From contig CP119314.1 of assembly GCA_029202385.1 (NCBI GenBank), positions 5,197,001 through 5,261,000 on the forward strand: DNA of 64,000 nucleotides. The letters run 5' to 3'. Shown here one piece after another: positions 46,701 through 54,803 of the stretch. Every line of letters begins with the position of its first letter. The stretch's first letter is position 1. The notes beneath the pieces were generated by a model, which was given only the letters and a program-made list of their open reading frames with translations, did no database searches and was not told the DNA's origin. The stretch comes from Candidatus Sphingomonas phytovorans (GTDB lineage Bacteria; Pseudomonadota; Alphaproteobacteria; Sphingomonadales; Sphingomonadaceae). The position numbers and the translations under genes were made by a program.

Positions 46701-47870
46701 TCCGAAAATGCGCTGACCAGCATGGTCGGGGTGGCGACGCTGTCCTATGACGGGTTCGGTCGCCTGTACGACTATGTGTCGCCGGGTGGTGGCTCGACCC
46801 GGTTCCTCTACGATGGCGTGCATATGGCGGCTGAGATTTCTACGACATCATCCACGGTGGCGCGGCGCTATGTATTCGGGCCTGGCGCCGATGAACCGAT
46901 CGTCTGGTATGAGGGAGCGGGCACGACTGATCGGCGATGGCTGCACACCGACGAACGCGGCTCCGTCGTGGCGATGACGAACAGCGCCGGCACGGCGATC
47001 AGTATCAACAGCTATGACGAGTACGGCGTCCCGGCTGCCGGAAACGTCGGGCGTTTCCAATATACCGGACAGGCTTATCTACCCGAACTGGGGCTCTATT
47101 ATTACAAGGCTCGTATTTACTCGTCGCGGCTTGGGCGGTTCATGCAGACCGATCCTATCGGGTATAGCGGTGGGATGAATTTGTATAACTATGTTGGTGG
47201 GGACCCGGTGAATGCCATCGACCCGAGCGGATTGCAGAGCGACATCATTGTAACCGGACGCCAAAGCGTAACTTCGATTATCGTGGATCCGTTTAGTTCT
47301 GGCGGTAATTCTTTTAGTATGCAAAATTTTGACATTAATACGGTTTATATCGGCGATGATGGTATAGCTACCAGTCCGGAGGTTGTTATAACTTCTCAGA
47401 AAGTGTTGCAGACAATAATTGTGAATGCTGTAAGAAATGCGCAATTGATATGGGGTGATATAAAGTATATTGGAAAAAGTATTGCCTGTTCTATGGGGAA
47501 TATAGACATTGGAGGTGGTGCGGATGTTTATGCTGGATTTGGGGGATCTGTTGGCGGGAGTGGTAAAATAGACCTAACAACTGGTCAGTTCGGTGTTGAC
47601 GCGTACCTTGCTGTGGGTGTCGGGTTGGGGGCTGAGGCGGGGCCGACCCTAACCTCCTCATCCAGCGGCAACGCTATTGTTTCCGCTAACGTCATCACGC
47701 AGGTTGGCGGTGGTTATGGTTTCGACGTAGTGGGCACGCGCACGCTTCTCGGGACCAGTCCTGGGCAGAACAGTGTCACGGCCGGAAAAGTTGGTAGCCC
47801 TATCGGATTCGTCAATGGTGGAGCGGCGATCGGTTTCCATACACCCAAGCTTTATGACATTGGATGCTGA
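43710..47870 (+). CDS. Sec-exported RHS-repeat protein with variable C-terminal tip
   Basis: A 1386-residue protein. It has a Sec signal peptide (MHTSRFRAAAFCALLTSTFL...ATA), then about 1100 residues of YD/RHS repeats (YDANSNITSASKGNG, YDALGRLTGEGQ and many others). The RHS-associated core closes with ARIYSSRLGRFMQTDPIGY and DPSG (D1171). After it, about 212 residues form a tip unlike the shell: Gly-rich (GGGADVYAGFGGSVGGSG), AT-rich codons (47240-47560), and no toxin signature I know. In this class the shell holds and delivers the tip. The signal peptide points to Sec export rather than T6SS loading. The next gene starts 1 bp after the stop. Confidence 0.88.
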   Translation: MHTSRFRAAAFCALLTSTFLSAPATAQSSPEFRQADANGVDMVQGDFLTSFAEGSIGSGQAALELMRVLGNTSFNGTTGASQWDHILLNVVSSGTYIDFGTRTAKFPDAQARGETLSGSGSSYVYGDGNGTTITFGDPTPGADITNYCNGTVQSSCILLPGLITSPNGKTVSLEYGFWTQCSRQQQPDDPISCSFAPRLERVSNSYGYSVVFSYASDGFGGTGGPPATFTQRTGAAFYNAQAGSAPLASVSYAYPTAGVTDVTDMGGRVWRVTKTTTLNAIRRPGASSDTTSATINAGKVTSVVKEGVTTSYARSVSGSTATMTATNALGQTSTVVSNLTVGRPTSITNALTKTTSYQYDGSRRLTRVTQPEGNYTAYSYDGRGNLTQTQMVAKAGASSITTSASYDAGCANPLTCNQPNSTTDARGNTTNYAYDATHGGVTAITLPAPSAGALRPQTRYSYTLMNSEYQLTGISACQTAGSCAGTADEVVTTLGYDANSNITSASKGNGTGTLVATRTMTYDGLGNLLTVDGPLAGAADTTRYRYNTARELIGTVSPDPDGGGSLKNRAVRNTYTNGLLTRVENGTVNSQSDGDWAAFSALQSIDTSYDANARPIVRTLASGGTTYALAQASYDALGRVDCATQRMNPAVYGALPAACTLSTTGTQGPDRISKTEYDTVGRIWKVTNALGTADASVDVTYGYSDNGKVLSVTDAVNNRTGYDYDGYDRLTFTRYPVTTQGALASSSTDYEQLGYDPASNVTSRRLRDGQTIGYGYDNLNRMTSKDLPEVNADMGYIYDLLGRLTSATIPGKGVTQSMTYDALGRLTGEGQPYGSMGYQYDLAGNRTVQQWSDGFYVTYDYLVTGEVTAIRESGVASGVGVLATYGYDDLGRRTGIGRGNGTSTSYGYDNVSRLVSLGQDLGGTTYDLGLGFSYNPASQIASMTRSNEAYAYGAYVNVNRPYTSNGLNQFATVNGTGITYDARGNLVSTGSTSFTYNSENALTSMVGVATLSYDGFGRLYDYVSPGGGSTRFLYDGVHMAAEISTTSSTVARRYVFGPGADEPIVWYEGAGTTDRRWLHTDERGSVVAMTNSAGTAISINSYDEYGVPAAGNVGRFQYTGQAYLPELGLYYYKARIYSSRLGRFMQTDPIGYSGGMNLYNYVGGDPVNAIDPSGLQSDIIVTGRQSVTSIIVDPFSSGGNSFSMQNFDINTVYIGDDGIATSPEVVITSQKVLQTIIVNAVRNAQLIWGDIKYIGKSIACSMGNIDIGGGADVYAGFGGSVGGSGKIDLTTGQFGVDAYLAVGVGLGAEAGPTLTSSSSGNAIVSANVITQVGGGYGFDVVGTRTLLGTSPGQNSVTAGKVGSPIGFVNGGAAIGFHTPKLYDIGC

Positions 47871-47871
47871 T

Positions 47872-48126
47872 ATGAGCAATTATACTACTGCTGTAATGTT
47901 GCGCCCCGTGGTGGTGATGTTCGTTCCTGTGGCGATCGTCCTTGGTTTAGTCATCAATAGCTTCATCGCTCTTGCGGCTTGGCTCATCCTGAATGGAGCG
48001 CTGGCTTGGTATACGCGATGCCGGCAATGTGGAACGAGCATCTATTTTGATCGGGCGCATCCCTATCGAACTTTGTTGGGTAGGCCGCAAAAGATTTGCG
48101 CAAACTGCGGGCATCAACAGGATTAG
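47872..48126 (+). CDS. Small membrane protein with zinc ribbon, candidate immunity protein
   Basis: An 84-residue protein starting MSNYTTAVMLRPVVVMFVPV. A strongly hydrophobic N-terminal half forms one or two membrane helices (about 9-46), followed by CRQCG and, 29 residues on, CANCG, a four-cysteine zinc-ribbon arrangement. The start lies 1 bp after the RHS stop. Such position and size are typical of immunity partners of RHS toxins, but that is inference. The coding region is AT-rich like the RHS tip. Not a family I recognise. Confidence 0.6.
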   Translation: MSNYTTAVMLRPVVVMFVPVAIVLGLVINSFIALAAWLILNGALAWYTRCRQCGTSIYFDRAHPYRTLLGRPQKICANCGHQQD

Positions 48127-48413
48127 TCGCCGAATAATAGAAGTATTGCGTGATTAAATCGGGACGATGAAGTTCCAAGAGGCATATTGTGATTGGTTAA
48201 ATCGATCGATTAGTATATTTGATAGGGCTTGTGGTGGCCGAATCGCGGAGATGTGAGTAGTGTTTGTAGTGCAATAATCGCAATAATAATGGAAAATAAT
48301 TAATAAAAGTAACGTTGCGTAGTTGGGTTTGCCATCCTCCTGCTTGGGTGGGCCACTATCTGTGGCGCCAAGTGAACACTGGATCAATCTTCCTCAAGGG
48401 ATAGGAATGGTAA
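48127..48413. other. AT-rich spacer after the RHS module
   Basis: About 290 bp with markedly lower GC than the rest of the window (for example the stretch around 48270-48320 with repeated AATAAT). No supported gene is seen. The composition resembles the RHS tip, suggesting that tip, small gene and spacer arrived together. Confidence 0.6.
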
Positions 48414-48690
48414 ATGCTACGTTCGAAAAGGCTGATTTTCCTATGCATGAAGCTGGTCGGCGCGTTCGCGATTTGCTCCGCGACGATGACGGCATTGGCA
48501 AGTTCGATATCCGTAAATTATTACGACGCAATCGGCAGGGTGAAAGCGGTCTACGATGCGACCGATGTCACAGGGGAATCTGTCGCGATACCGGTTTGAT
48601 GCCGCTGGCAATCGCACCCTCTATGTGCACGAGAGGACCGAGAGATATCTGCCTGCTGGCACCAGCATCTATTCGCCTAGCCTTCCGTAG
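48414..48690 (+). pseudogene. Frameshifted secreted YD-repeat protein
   Basis: The frame from ATG 48414 gives a signal-peptide-like start (MLRSKRLIFLCMKLVGAFAI) and then NYYDAIGRVKAVYDATD, a YD repeat, and stops soon after SVAIPV. The next frame continues RYRFDAAGNRTLYVHERTER to a stop at 48688-48690 and contains the second half of a YD repeat. One base indel around 48585-48600 explains both. It is a near-parallel of the intact protein at 43441. AGGA lies before the ATG. Confidence 0.6.
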
Positions 48691-48779
48691 TGCTAACGGG
48701 GCATGGACGTCGCCGAGGTGTCATGGGCATGCCCCCGGCGCGCCCGGCGATGGCGGTCCGACATCGCAGATAGGCATGA

Positions 48780-49292
48780 CAAAAGTCTCCGACTCCCTCG
48801 GCCTGTTTTTCCAAGCTCTGTCGCAATGGCGCTACCGATCGCGAGATCGCCGATATCCTCGGCGTCTGTGCGCGCACTTTCTATCGCTGGCGTGCCGAAC
48901 ACGAAGCCTTTGCCGAAGCGCTCAGGGCCGGCAAGGAACTCGCGGACGACCGGGTCGAACGCGCGCTGTACGAGCGCGCCTGCGGTTATGAGTATCAGGA
49001 CGTGAAGATCTTCAACCCAGGCGGCGCGAAGGAGCCGGTGGTCGTGCCCGTCACCATCCATGTCCCGGCTGATGTCGGCGCGGCGAAGCAATGGCTTGCC
49101 AGTCGCCGTCCCCGTCCCTGGGCGGGCGAGAAGGAGCCGGAAGAGACCGATATGTCCCGGCGATGGCTGGCGGCGTTCATGCGCCTGGAAGAAGAGCGGC
49201 CGCAAAGGGAGGCAAAGGAGGCCGCGCGCTTCGCCGAATGTGTCGAAAAGCGCGTCGCCGAGGAACTCACCCGGCGCGGCCTTCAGGAATAG
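48780..49292 (+). pseudogene. Phage terminase small-subunit-like gene, 5'-truncated
   Basis: After a stop at about 48777-48779 the frame reads KLCRNGATDREIADILGV, then ARTFYRWRAEHEAFAEAL and ADDRVERALYERACGYEY, the helix-turn-helix and core pattern of terminase-small-subunit-like phage proteins. No ATG opens the frame; the only start-like codon well inside is the GTG at 49002. The normal about 15-residue N terminus is missing. The tail (ERPQREAKEAARFAE) reaches the convergent map gene and overlaps it by 10 bp. It is likely a remnant of an integrated phage. Confidence 0.6.
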
Positions 49293-50110
49293 GGCGGCTG
49301 GTGAAGGCCCTTGGGGCTGGTCGTGAAGATCTCGCAGCCATCCTCGGTGATGCCGATCGAATGCTCGAACTGCGCCGAGAGCGATCGGTCCCGCGTCACC
49401 GCTGTCCAGCCGTCGTCAAGCAGCTTCACGTCGGGGCGGCCGATATTGATCATCGGCTCGATCGTGAAGATCATGCCCGGCTTCAGTTCCGGCCCGGTGC
49501 CGGGTCGGCCGACATGCACCACCTCGGGCGCGTCGTGGAACAGCTGGCCCAGGCCATGGCCGCAGAAATCGCGCACCACGCCGTACCGATGCTTCTCCGC
49601 ATGGACCTGGATCGCGTTCGCGACATCGCCCAGGTGATTGCCCGGCCTGGCCTGCTCGATGCCGAGCATCAGGCATTCATAGGTCACGTCGACCAGCCGC
49701 TTCGCCTTTATCGGCACGTCGCCGATCAGGTACATCCGGCTCGAATCGCCGTGCCAGCCGTCAAGGATCGGGGTCACGTCGACATTGACGATGTCGCCGG
49801 CCTTCAGCGTCTTTTCGCTCGGGATGCCGTGGCACACGACATGGTTGATCGAGATGCAGCTCGAATGGGTATAGCCGCGATAGCCGAGCGTGGCGGGCAC
49901 GCCGCCGCGATCGACGATGAACTGGCGGATCATGTCGTCGATATCGGCCGTGGTGACGCCGGGCACCATGTGCGGCACGACCATGTCGAGCGTCTCGGCG
50001 GCGAGGCGGCCTGCCTTGTGCATGCCATCGAACGCCTCGCGTCCATGGAGCTTGATCGCGCCGGTGCGGCCGGCGGGCGCATCCGGGGTGACGGTTACAT
50101 AATCGGTCAT
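49283..50110 (-). CDS. map: Methionine aminopeptidase, type I
   Basis: A 275-residue enzyme that removes the initiator methionine from nascent proteins. The metal ligands are seen in order: the aspartate of NVDVTPILDGWHGDSSR, the histidine of DFCGHGLGQLFH, and the glutamates of MIFTIEPMINIG and SAQFEHSIGIT. Length fits type I with a short N-terminal extension. It starts MTDYVTVTPDAPAGRTGAIK. The 3' end overlaps the terminase-like remnant by 10 bp. Confidence 0.95.
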   Translation of the reverse strand: MTDYVTVTPDAPAGRTGAIKLHGREAFDGMHKAGRLAAETLDMVVPHMVPGVTTADIDDMIRQFIVDRGGVPATLGYRGYTHSSCISINHVVCHGIPSEKTLKAGDIVNVDVTPILDGWHGDSSRMYLIGDVPIKAKRLVDVTYECLMLGIEQARPGNHLGDVANAIQVHAEKHRYGVVRDFCGHGLGQLFHDAPEVVHVGRPGTGPELKPGMIFTIEPMINIGRPDVKLLDDGWTAVTRDRSLSAQFEHSIGITEDGCEIFTTSPKGLHQPPYS

Positions 50111-50174
50111 GCGCCCGATATAGCGTGCAACGGCAGACTTTGCGAGGGCGGGGTTACGGGTCTATGCGCACGTC

Positions 50175-50930
50175 ATGAGCGAGCGGATCTGGACGGCCGG
50201 GCTGGTGGTGATCGGGGACGAGATTCTGTCCGGCCGCACCCAGGACAAGAATGTCGCGCAGGTCGCTGCGTGGCTCAACGTGCAGGGCATCCGCCTCGCC
50301 GAGGTGCGCGTGGTGCCCGACGTCACGGCCGCGATCGTCGAGGCGGTGAACGTGCTGCGTGCCCGCAACGACTATCTTTTCACCACCGGCGGCATCGGCC
50401 CGACTCATGATGACATCACCGTTGACGCGATCGCCGAGGCGCTTGGCGTCCGCGTGGTGCATCATCCCAAGGCGCTAGCGGTGCTGGAACGTTATTACGA
50501 GACTCGCGGCGGGCTGACCGAGGCGCGCAAGCGCATGGCGCGCGTGCCCGAGGGGGCGGAGCTGATCGAGAACCGCATGTCGGGTGCGCCGGGCATCCGC
50601 ATCGCCAATATCTTCGTGATGGCGGGCGTGCCGCACATCACGGCCGGCATGCTCGACGCGCTGACCGGAACGCTCGAGGGCGGCCTGCCGGTGATCTCGC
50701 GCACGATCGGCTGCTGGGTCGCGGAAAGCGAGGTCGCGGTGCTGCTCGGCGAGGTCGAGCGCGCGCATGAAGGCGTGGCGATCGGCAGCTATCCCTTCTT
50801 CCGCGAGGGGAAGACCGGGGCCAATTTCGTCGTGCGCTCGACCGACCAGCGAGTGGTCGATGCGTGCATCGCCGATCTCACCGCCCGGCTCGAGGCGGAG
50901 GGGAGGGCGGTGGTGCCCGACGGAATCTAG
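50175..50930 (+). CDS. MoCF-domain protein (CinA N-terminal/molybdopterin-binding-like)
   Basis: A 251-residue protein with VIGDEILSGRTQDKN near residue 12 and LFTTGGIGPTHDDITVDAIA near residue 70. These are the signatures of the molybdopterin-binding fold found in MoaB/MogA and in the N-terminal domain of CinA. The C-terminal amidase domain of full CinA is absent. It could serve nucleotide or cofactor handling; the exact role is open. Divergent from map by 64 bp. Confidence 0.85.
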   Translation: MSERIWTAGLVVIGDEILSGRTQDKNVAQVAAWLNVQGIRLAEVRVVPDVTAAIVEAVNVLRARNDYLFTTGGIGPTHDDITVDAIAEALGVRVVHHPKALAVLERYYETRGGLTEARKRMARVPEGAELIENRMSGAPGIRIANIFVMAGVPHITAGMLDALTGTLEGGLPVISRTIGCWVAESEVAVLLGEVERAHEGVAIGSYPFFREGKTGANFVVRSTDQRVVDACIADLTARLEAEGRAVVPDGI

Positions 50931-51112
50931 CCAGTCCTCGATAGCGGCTGGCGCCTCCTCATGCCGGTCTGGCCTCACGGGCAATCGCTGCCCGGAGCGG
51001 CAGAACGGGCAATGTCGCGTCAACACAGCGCAATGATCCGGCTGGGTGGTTCGACTTTCTGCTGACAAGACCGATTCGGCCCGGTACTCCGCTTGAGTGA
51101 GGGGGAAGTCTC

Positions 51113-52597
51113 ATGAAGTACCGGCCGGCGATAGCGCTCCTGGCTATTGTAGCGATGCTTTCCGCGTGCGGGGGCGGGGGCGGTTCCTCCACCGCCAGCA
51201 GCGGCGGCGGGCCGGTCGGGGTCACCCCGACACCCACCCCGACACCGGTGGCCAGCGGGTGCTCGCTGCGCGAGCGTCAGGACTGGATCGCGGCGCAGTT
51301 GCGCGAATGGTATCTCTTCCCGGAGACGCTCCCTGCCAGTCTCGATCCCGCGCCCTACGCGACCGCCAGCGACTATCTCGACGCCCTGACAGCCACCGCG
51401 CGGAGCCAGCGCCGCGACCGCTATTTCACCTATCTCACCTCGATTGCCGAGGAGAGTGCCTATTATAATTCCGGGTCGAGCGCCGGTTTCGGCTTCCGGC
51501 TCGCCGCTGATACGGCTGCGCGCCGCATTGCCGTCACGGAATCCTTCGAAGGTGCGCCGGCCCTCGCCGCCGGCATCGATCGCGGCACGGAGATCCTCGC
51601 GATCGGCACCAATAGTTCGAACCTGCGTACCGTCAGCTCGATCATCGCGGCGGAGGGTACGGCGGGCGTGACCAACGCGCTTGGCCCCAATACCGTCGGC
51701 ACCACCCGCGTGCTGCGTGTCGTTGATGTGGCCGGCACGCGCGACGTGAGCGTCGCAAAGGCCGATTTCACGCTGACGCCGGTTTCGTCGCGCTACGGCG
51801 CCCGGGTGATCGACGATGGCGGGCGCAAGGTCGGTTATGTCAATCTGCGCACCTTCATCACCACCGCCGATCCGGCCCTGCGCACCGCCTTTGCCCAGTT
51901 CCGCGCGCAGGGCATCACCGAGATCATCGTCGATCTGCGCTACAATGGCGGCGGGCTGATCTCGATCGCTGAGCTGATGGGCGATCTGCTCGGCGGTAAC
52001 CGTTCGACTTCGGACGTGTTCGACTACGTCACCTTCCGTCCGGAGAAATCGTCGGAGAATGCGACGCGCATGTTCGCGCCGCAGCCGCAATCGACCTCGC
52101 CGACCCGGCTCGCCTTTATCGGCACCGGGGGCACCGCCTCGGCGAGCGAACTCGTCATCAACGCCTTCACGCCCTTCCTGCACAACCGCTCGGCGCTGAT
52201 CGGCACCAATACCTATGGCAAGCCGGTCGGCCAGATCGCGCTTGATCGCACCGCGTGCGACGACCGGTTGCGCGTGATCGCCTTCGCGACGCAGAATGCC
52301 GCGCGCCAGGGTGCCTATTTCGATGGGCTCGCGCCCTTCATGGAGGCAAGCTGCCAGGCAACCGACGATCTCAACCACCAGCTCGGCGATCCGCTTGAGG
52401 CCTCGACTCGCTCCGCGCTCGATTTCCTTGCCGGACGGAGCTGTTCGGCGGTGGCATCGGCCGGACAAGCCACTCAGTCGACGGGGCAGGCTGCGCAATC
52501 GGCCAGGACCTCGGTCGCCGGGGGCGGCCCGCAACGTGAGCTGCTGATGCCCGAACGGCCGGATACGCCGCAACGCGAGGTGCCGGGGCTGTTCTGA
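51113..52597 (+). CDS. S41 family lipoprotein peptidase
   Basis: A 494-residue protein with a lipoprotein signal (MKYRPAIALLAIVAMLSACG, lipobox cysteine 19) and a Gly/Thr-Pro-rich linker. A PDZ-like region lies around GAPALAAGIDRGTEILAIG. The catalytic serine is in GGTASASELVINAF and the lysine in NTYGKPVGQ, the Ser-Lys dyad of C-terminal-processing proteases. It would act at the periplasmic face of a membrane on misfolded or tail-marked proteins. A low-complexity tail (RTSVAGGGPQRELLMPERPD) follows the domain. Confidence 0.85.
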   Translation: MKYRPAIALLAIVAMLSACGGGGGSSTASSGGGPVGVTPTPTPTPVASGCSLRERQDWIAAQLREWYLFPETLPASLDPAPYATASDYLDALTATARSQRRDRYFTYLTSIAEESAYYNSGSSAGFGFRLAADTAARRIAVTESFEGAPALAAGIDRGTEILAIGTNSSNLRTVSSIIAAEGTAGVTNALGPNTVGTTRVLRVVDVAGTRDVSVAKADFTLTPVSSRYGARVIDDGGRKVGYVNLRTFITTADPALRTAFAQFRAQGITEIIVDLRYNGGGLISIAELMGDLLGGNRSTSDVFDYVTFRPEKSSENATRMFAPQPQSTSPTRLAFIGTGGTASASELVINAFTPFLHNRSALIGTNTYGKPVGQIALDRTACDDRLRVIAFATQNAARQGAYFDGLAPFMEASCQATDDLNHQLGDPLEASTRSALDFLAGRSCSAVASAGQATQSTGQAAQSARTSVAGGGPQRELLMPERPDTPQREVPGLF

Positions 52598-52688
52598 GCA
52601 GCGCGAGCCGGGCGCGCGATTAAAAAGAATGTCATGTCGATACCGGGTCGTTGCGGCGCGCGTCCACGGCGTCTAGGCGTTCCCGCCG

Positions 52689-53459
52689 ATGGATTCGGCA
52701 TCCGACCACGATCTGCCGGACCGGCGTCGCGCTTCGATTCGCAGCCGCGCCACCTCCTTCCTGCTGGCGCTCGTGCTCGAGATACTGGTCGTGATCGGCC
52801 TGTTGACTCTCTCGCCGCATCTCGCGCCACCGGCGCCGAAGGAAAAGGAAAAGACCTTCAGCATCGCGCCCGACGCCAACCTGGAGGCCAAGAAGAACCC
52901 AAGTCCGCGCGCCGTCTCGCGCAAGAAACAGGCGGCCGGTGGCGCCTCGCCAGCGCCGCCCTCGCCGACTCCTCCGGCAGCACCGGAGCCGACCCCGGTC
53001 AATCCGTGGCTTAACGAAGGCGATCTGTTCCACGCCGCCGATATCTCGAAACTGCCGACCACGCGGGGCAATGACGCGCCCGGCGCCGGCGACAACGGCG
53101 CCGGCAAGGACAGCGGCTCCGCCTATGGGCCGGGCGAGGGGCCCGGCGGCGAACGGCTCTACGATGCCGAATGGTATCGCGAGCCGACCGATGCTGAGCT
53201 TTCGACCTATCTCCCGTCGAGCGGCGTCCCGTACGGGAGCTGGGCGATGATCGCGTGCAAGACGATCGCCGACTATCATGTCGAGAATTGCCGCCAGCTC
53301 GGTGAATCTCCGGTCGGCTCAGGCCTGGCTCGCTCGATGCGCCTCGCCGCCTGGCAATTCCGCGTCCGCCCGCCACGGATCGGCGGCAAGCCGCTCATCG
53401 GCGCCTGGGTGCGGATCAGGATCGATTTCACCAAGGCCGGGGCGAAAGAGACCAAATAG
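52689..53459 (+). CDS. TonB-like membrane-anchored protein
   Basis: A 256-residue protein. One N-terminal membrane helix (about 24-42), a Pro/Ala/Lys-rich periplasmic linker, then a C-terminal globular region (PSSGVPYGSWAMIACKTIADYH... FRVRPPRIGGKPLIGAWVRIRIDF) that resembles the TonB C-terminal fold. No ExbB/ExbD gene is next to it. It may energise an outer-membrane receptor or act structurally. It ends 3 bp from the convergent sensor kinase. Confidence 0.65.
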   Translation: MDSASDHDLPDRRRASIRSRATSFLLALVLEILVVIGLLTLSPHLAPPAPKEKEKTFSIAPDANLEAKKNPSPRAVSRKKQAAGGASPAPPSPTPPAAPEPTPVNPWLNEGDLFHAADISKLPTTRGNDAPGAGDNGAGKDSGSAYGPGEGPGGERLYDAEWYREPTDAELSTYLPSSGVPYGSWAMIACKTIADYHVENCRQLGESPVGSGLARSMRLAAWQFRVRPPRIGGKPLIGAWVRIRIDFTKAGAKETK

Positions 53460-53462
53460 GGC

Positions 53463-54803
53463 TCAGCCGGGCCGGGGCAGTGTCACGGTGACGCGGAAGC
53501 CGTCGGTCATATCCAGCGTCGCCTCGCCGTGGTGAGCCGCTGCGACCGCTTCGACGAGGGAGAGGCCAAGGCCATGGCCGGGTGTGGAGCGGCTGCGCTC
53601 CGATCGTGCGAAGCGCTGGAACAGCGTGCCGGCCTCCGCCGGATCGACGCCAGGTCCATTGTCGGCGACGGATAGCGATATCGTGCGACCGGTCGATGTC
53701 AGCCGGACCTCCATCTCCGTACCGCGCGGCGTATGGCGAAGTGCATTGTCGAGCAGGTTGGCGAGCAGCTGGCGCAGCAGCCGGCGGTCGCCCACCGCCG
53801 CCAGGCCCGGTTCGATCGTGCCGGTCAGGTAATGGCCGCTCGTTTCCGCGTCGGGACGATAGGTGTCCAGCATCTCGGTGACGAGCGCGCTCATATCGAG
53901 GGTGACGAAGGCGCTACGCACGCCGAACGCCTCGATTTCGGAGATGCGCAGCAGTGCGGCGAAGATTTCCAGCAGTTCCCGCGATTCAGCCGCCGCCGCT
54001 TCGATTGCCTCGCGGCGCGTGGCGTCGTCTTTGTCTGCCAGCGCTTCGTCCAGCCGGTTGTGCAGCCGGGTCAGCGGGGTGCGCAGGTCGTGCGCCACGT
54101 CGCTCGACACCTGGCGCAGATTTTCCAGCAGCGCGGCGATTCGGTCGAGCATGCGATTGAGCGTGGTCGAGACCTGGTCGAACTCGCTGCCCGATCCGTC
54201 CGTCGGCATGCGCCGGGTCAGGTCTCCGCCGATGATCGCCAGCGCAGTACGGTCGATCCGCCGCAGCCTCGCCCGCGTCACGGCGCCGACCGTCCAGGCG
54301 CCACCCACCCCCAGCAGCAGCATCGCGCCGAGGGCGATGCCGAACAGCTTGAGGATCGTCGAGTCGATCTCGTCGATCACTGCCCGGTCGGCAGCGACCA
54401 CCAGGGTGAAGCCGCCCGGCAGCAACGTCGTCAGGGCCTGCGCCACCCTGGTCCCACGCTCGTGATAGAGGAACTCGCGGAATCCCGCCTCTTTCGGCGC
54501 CGCTGCATCGAGCTTGCCTGCTACACGTCGTCCGTTCCGGTCAACGAGGATATAGCCAAGGCTCGCCGTGCTCGACGCGGCGTCACGCCGGCGGATCGCG
54601 GCGGCGAGCCGGTCGATCCCGGCCTGGCCGCTTTCGGCCAGCAACGCTTCGGTTTCAGTCGCGATGCGATGGTCGAGCTGTACCTCGATCGCTTCGTGAG
54701 TCACCTCATACACCACGCCGCCGATGCCGAGCGTGATGGTCGCGAAGACAAGGCTGACACAGGCGGCAAGGCCGAAGGTCGATCGCCAGGGCGTGCGCAT
54801 CAT
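53463..54803 (-). CDS. Sensor histidine kinase of the metal-efflux operon
   Basis: A 446-residue kinase. Two membrane segments flank a periplasmic sensor loop (about residues 30-150), then HAMP, the H-box SSDVAHDLRTPLTRLHN, N-box LLANLLDNALRHTPRG, and G-boxes VADNGPGVD and GHGLGLSLVEAV. It autophosphorylates and signals to the response regulator just upstream. ATG 54803 overlaps the regulator stop (ATGA). The operon context suggests it reads heavy-metal or envelope stress. Confidence 0.92.
   Translation of the reverse strand: MMRTPWRSTFGLAACVSLVFATITLGIGGVVYEVTHEAIEVQLDHRIATETEALLAESGQAGIDRLAAAIRRRDAASSTASLGYILVDRNGRRVAGKLDAAAPKEAGFREFLYHERGTRVAQALTTLLPGGFTLVVAADRAVIDEIDSTILKLFGIALGAMLLLGVGGAWTVGAVTRARLRRIDRTALAIIGGDLTRRMPTDGSGSEFDQVSTTLNRMLDRIAALLENLRQVSSDVAHDLRTPLTRLHNRLDEALADKDDATRREAIEAAAAESRELLEIFAALLRISEIEAFGVRSAFVTLDMSALVTEMLDTYRPDAETSGHYLTGTIEPGLAAVGDRRLLRQLLANLLDNALRHTPRGTEMEVRLTSTGRTISLSVADNGPGVDPAEAGTLFQRFARSERSRSTPGHGLGLSLVEAVAAAHHGEATLDMTDGFRVTVTLPRPG

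Noticed and set aside
44600..47000. Recurring short words in the RHS gene that could look like a repeat array or CRISPR
   Set aside because: They are degenerate in-frame YD repeats, not identical direct repeats with unique spacers.
48323..48991. A 222-codon plus-strand frame over the YD pseudogene and terminase remnant
   Set aside because: It mixes unrelated text; better-supported frames with YD and terminase patterns occupy the same DNA.
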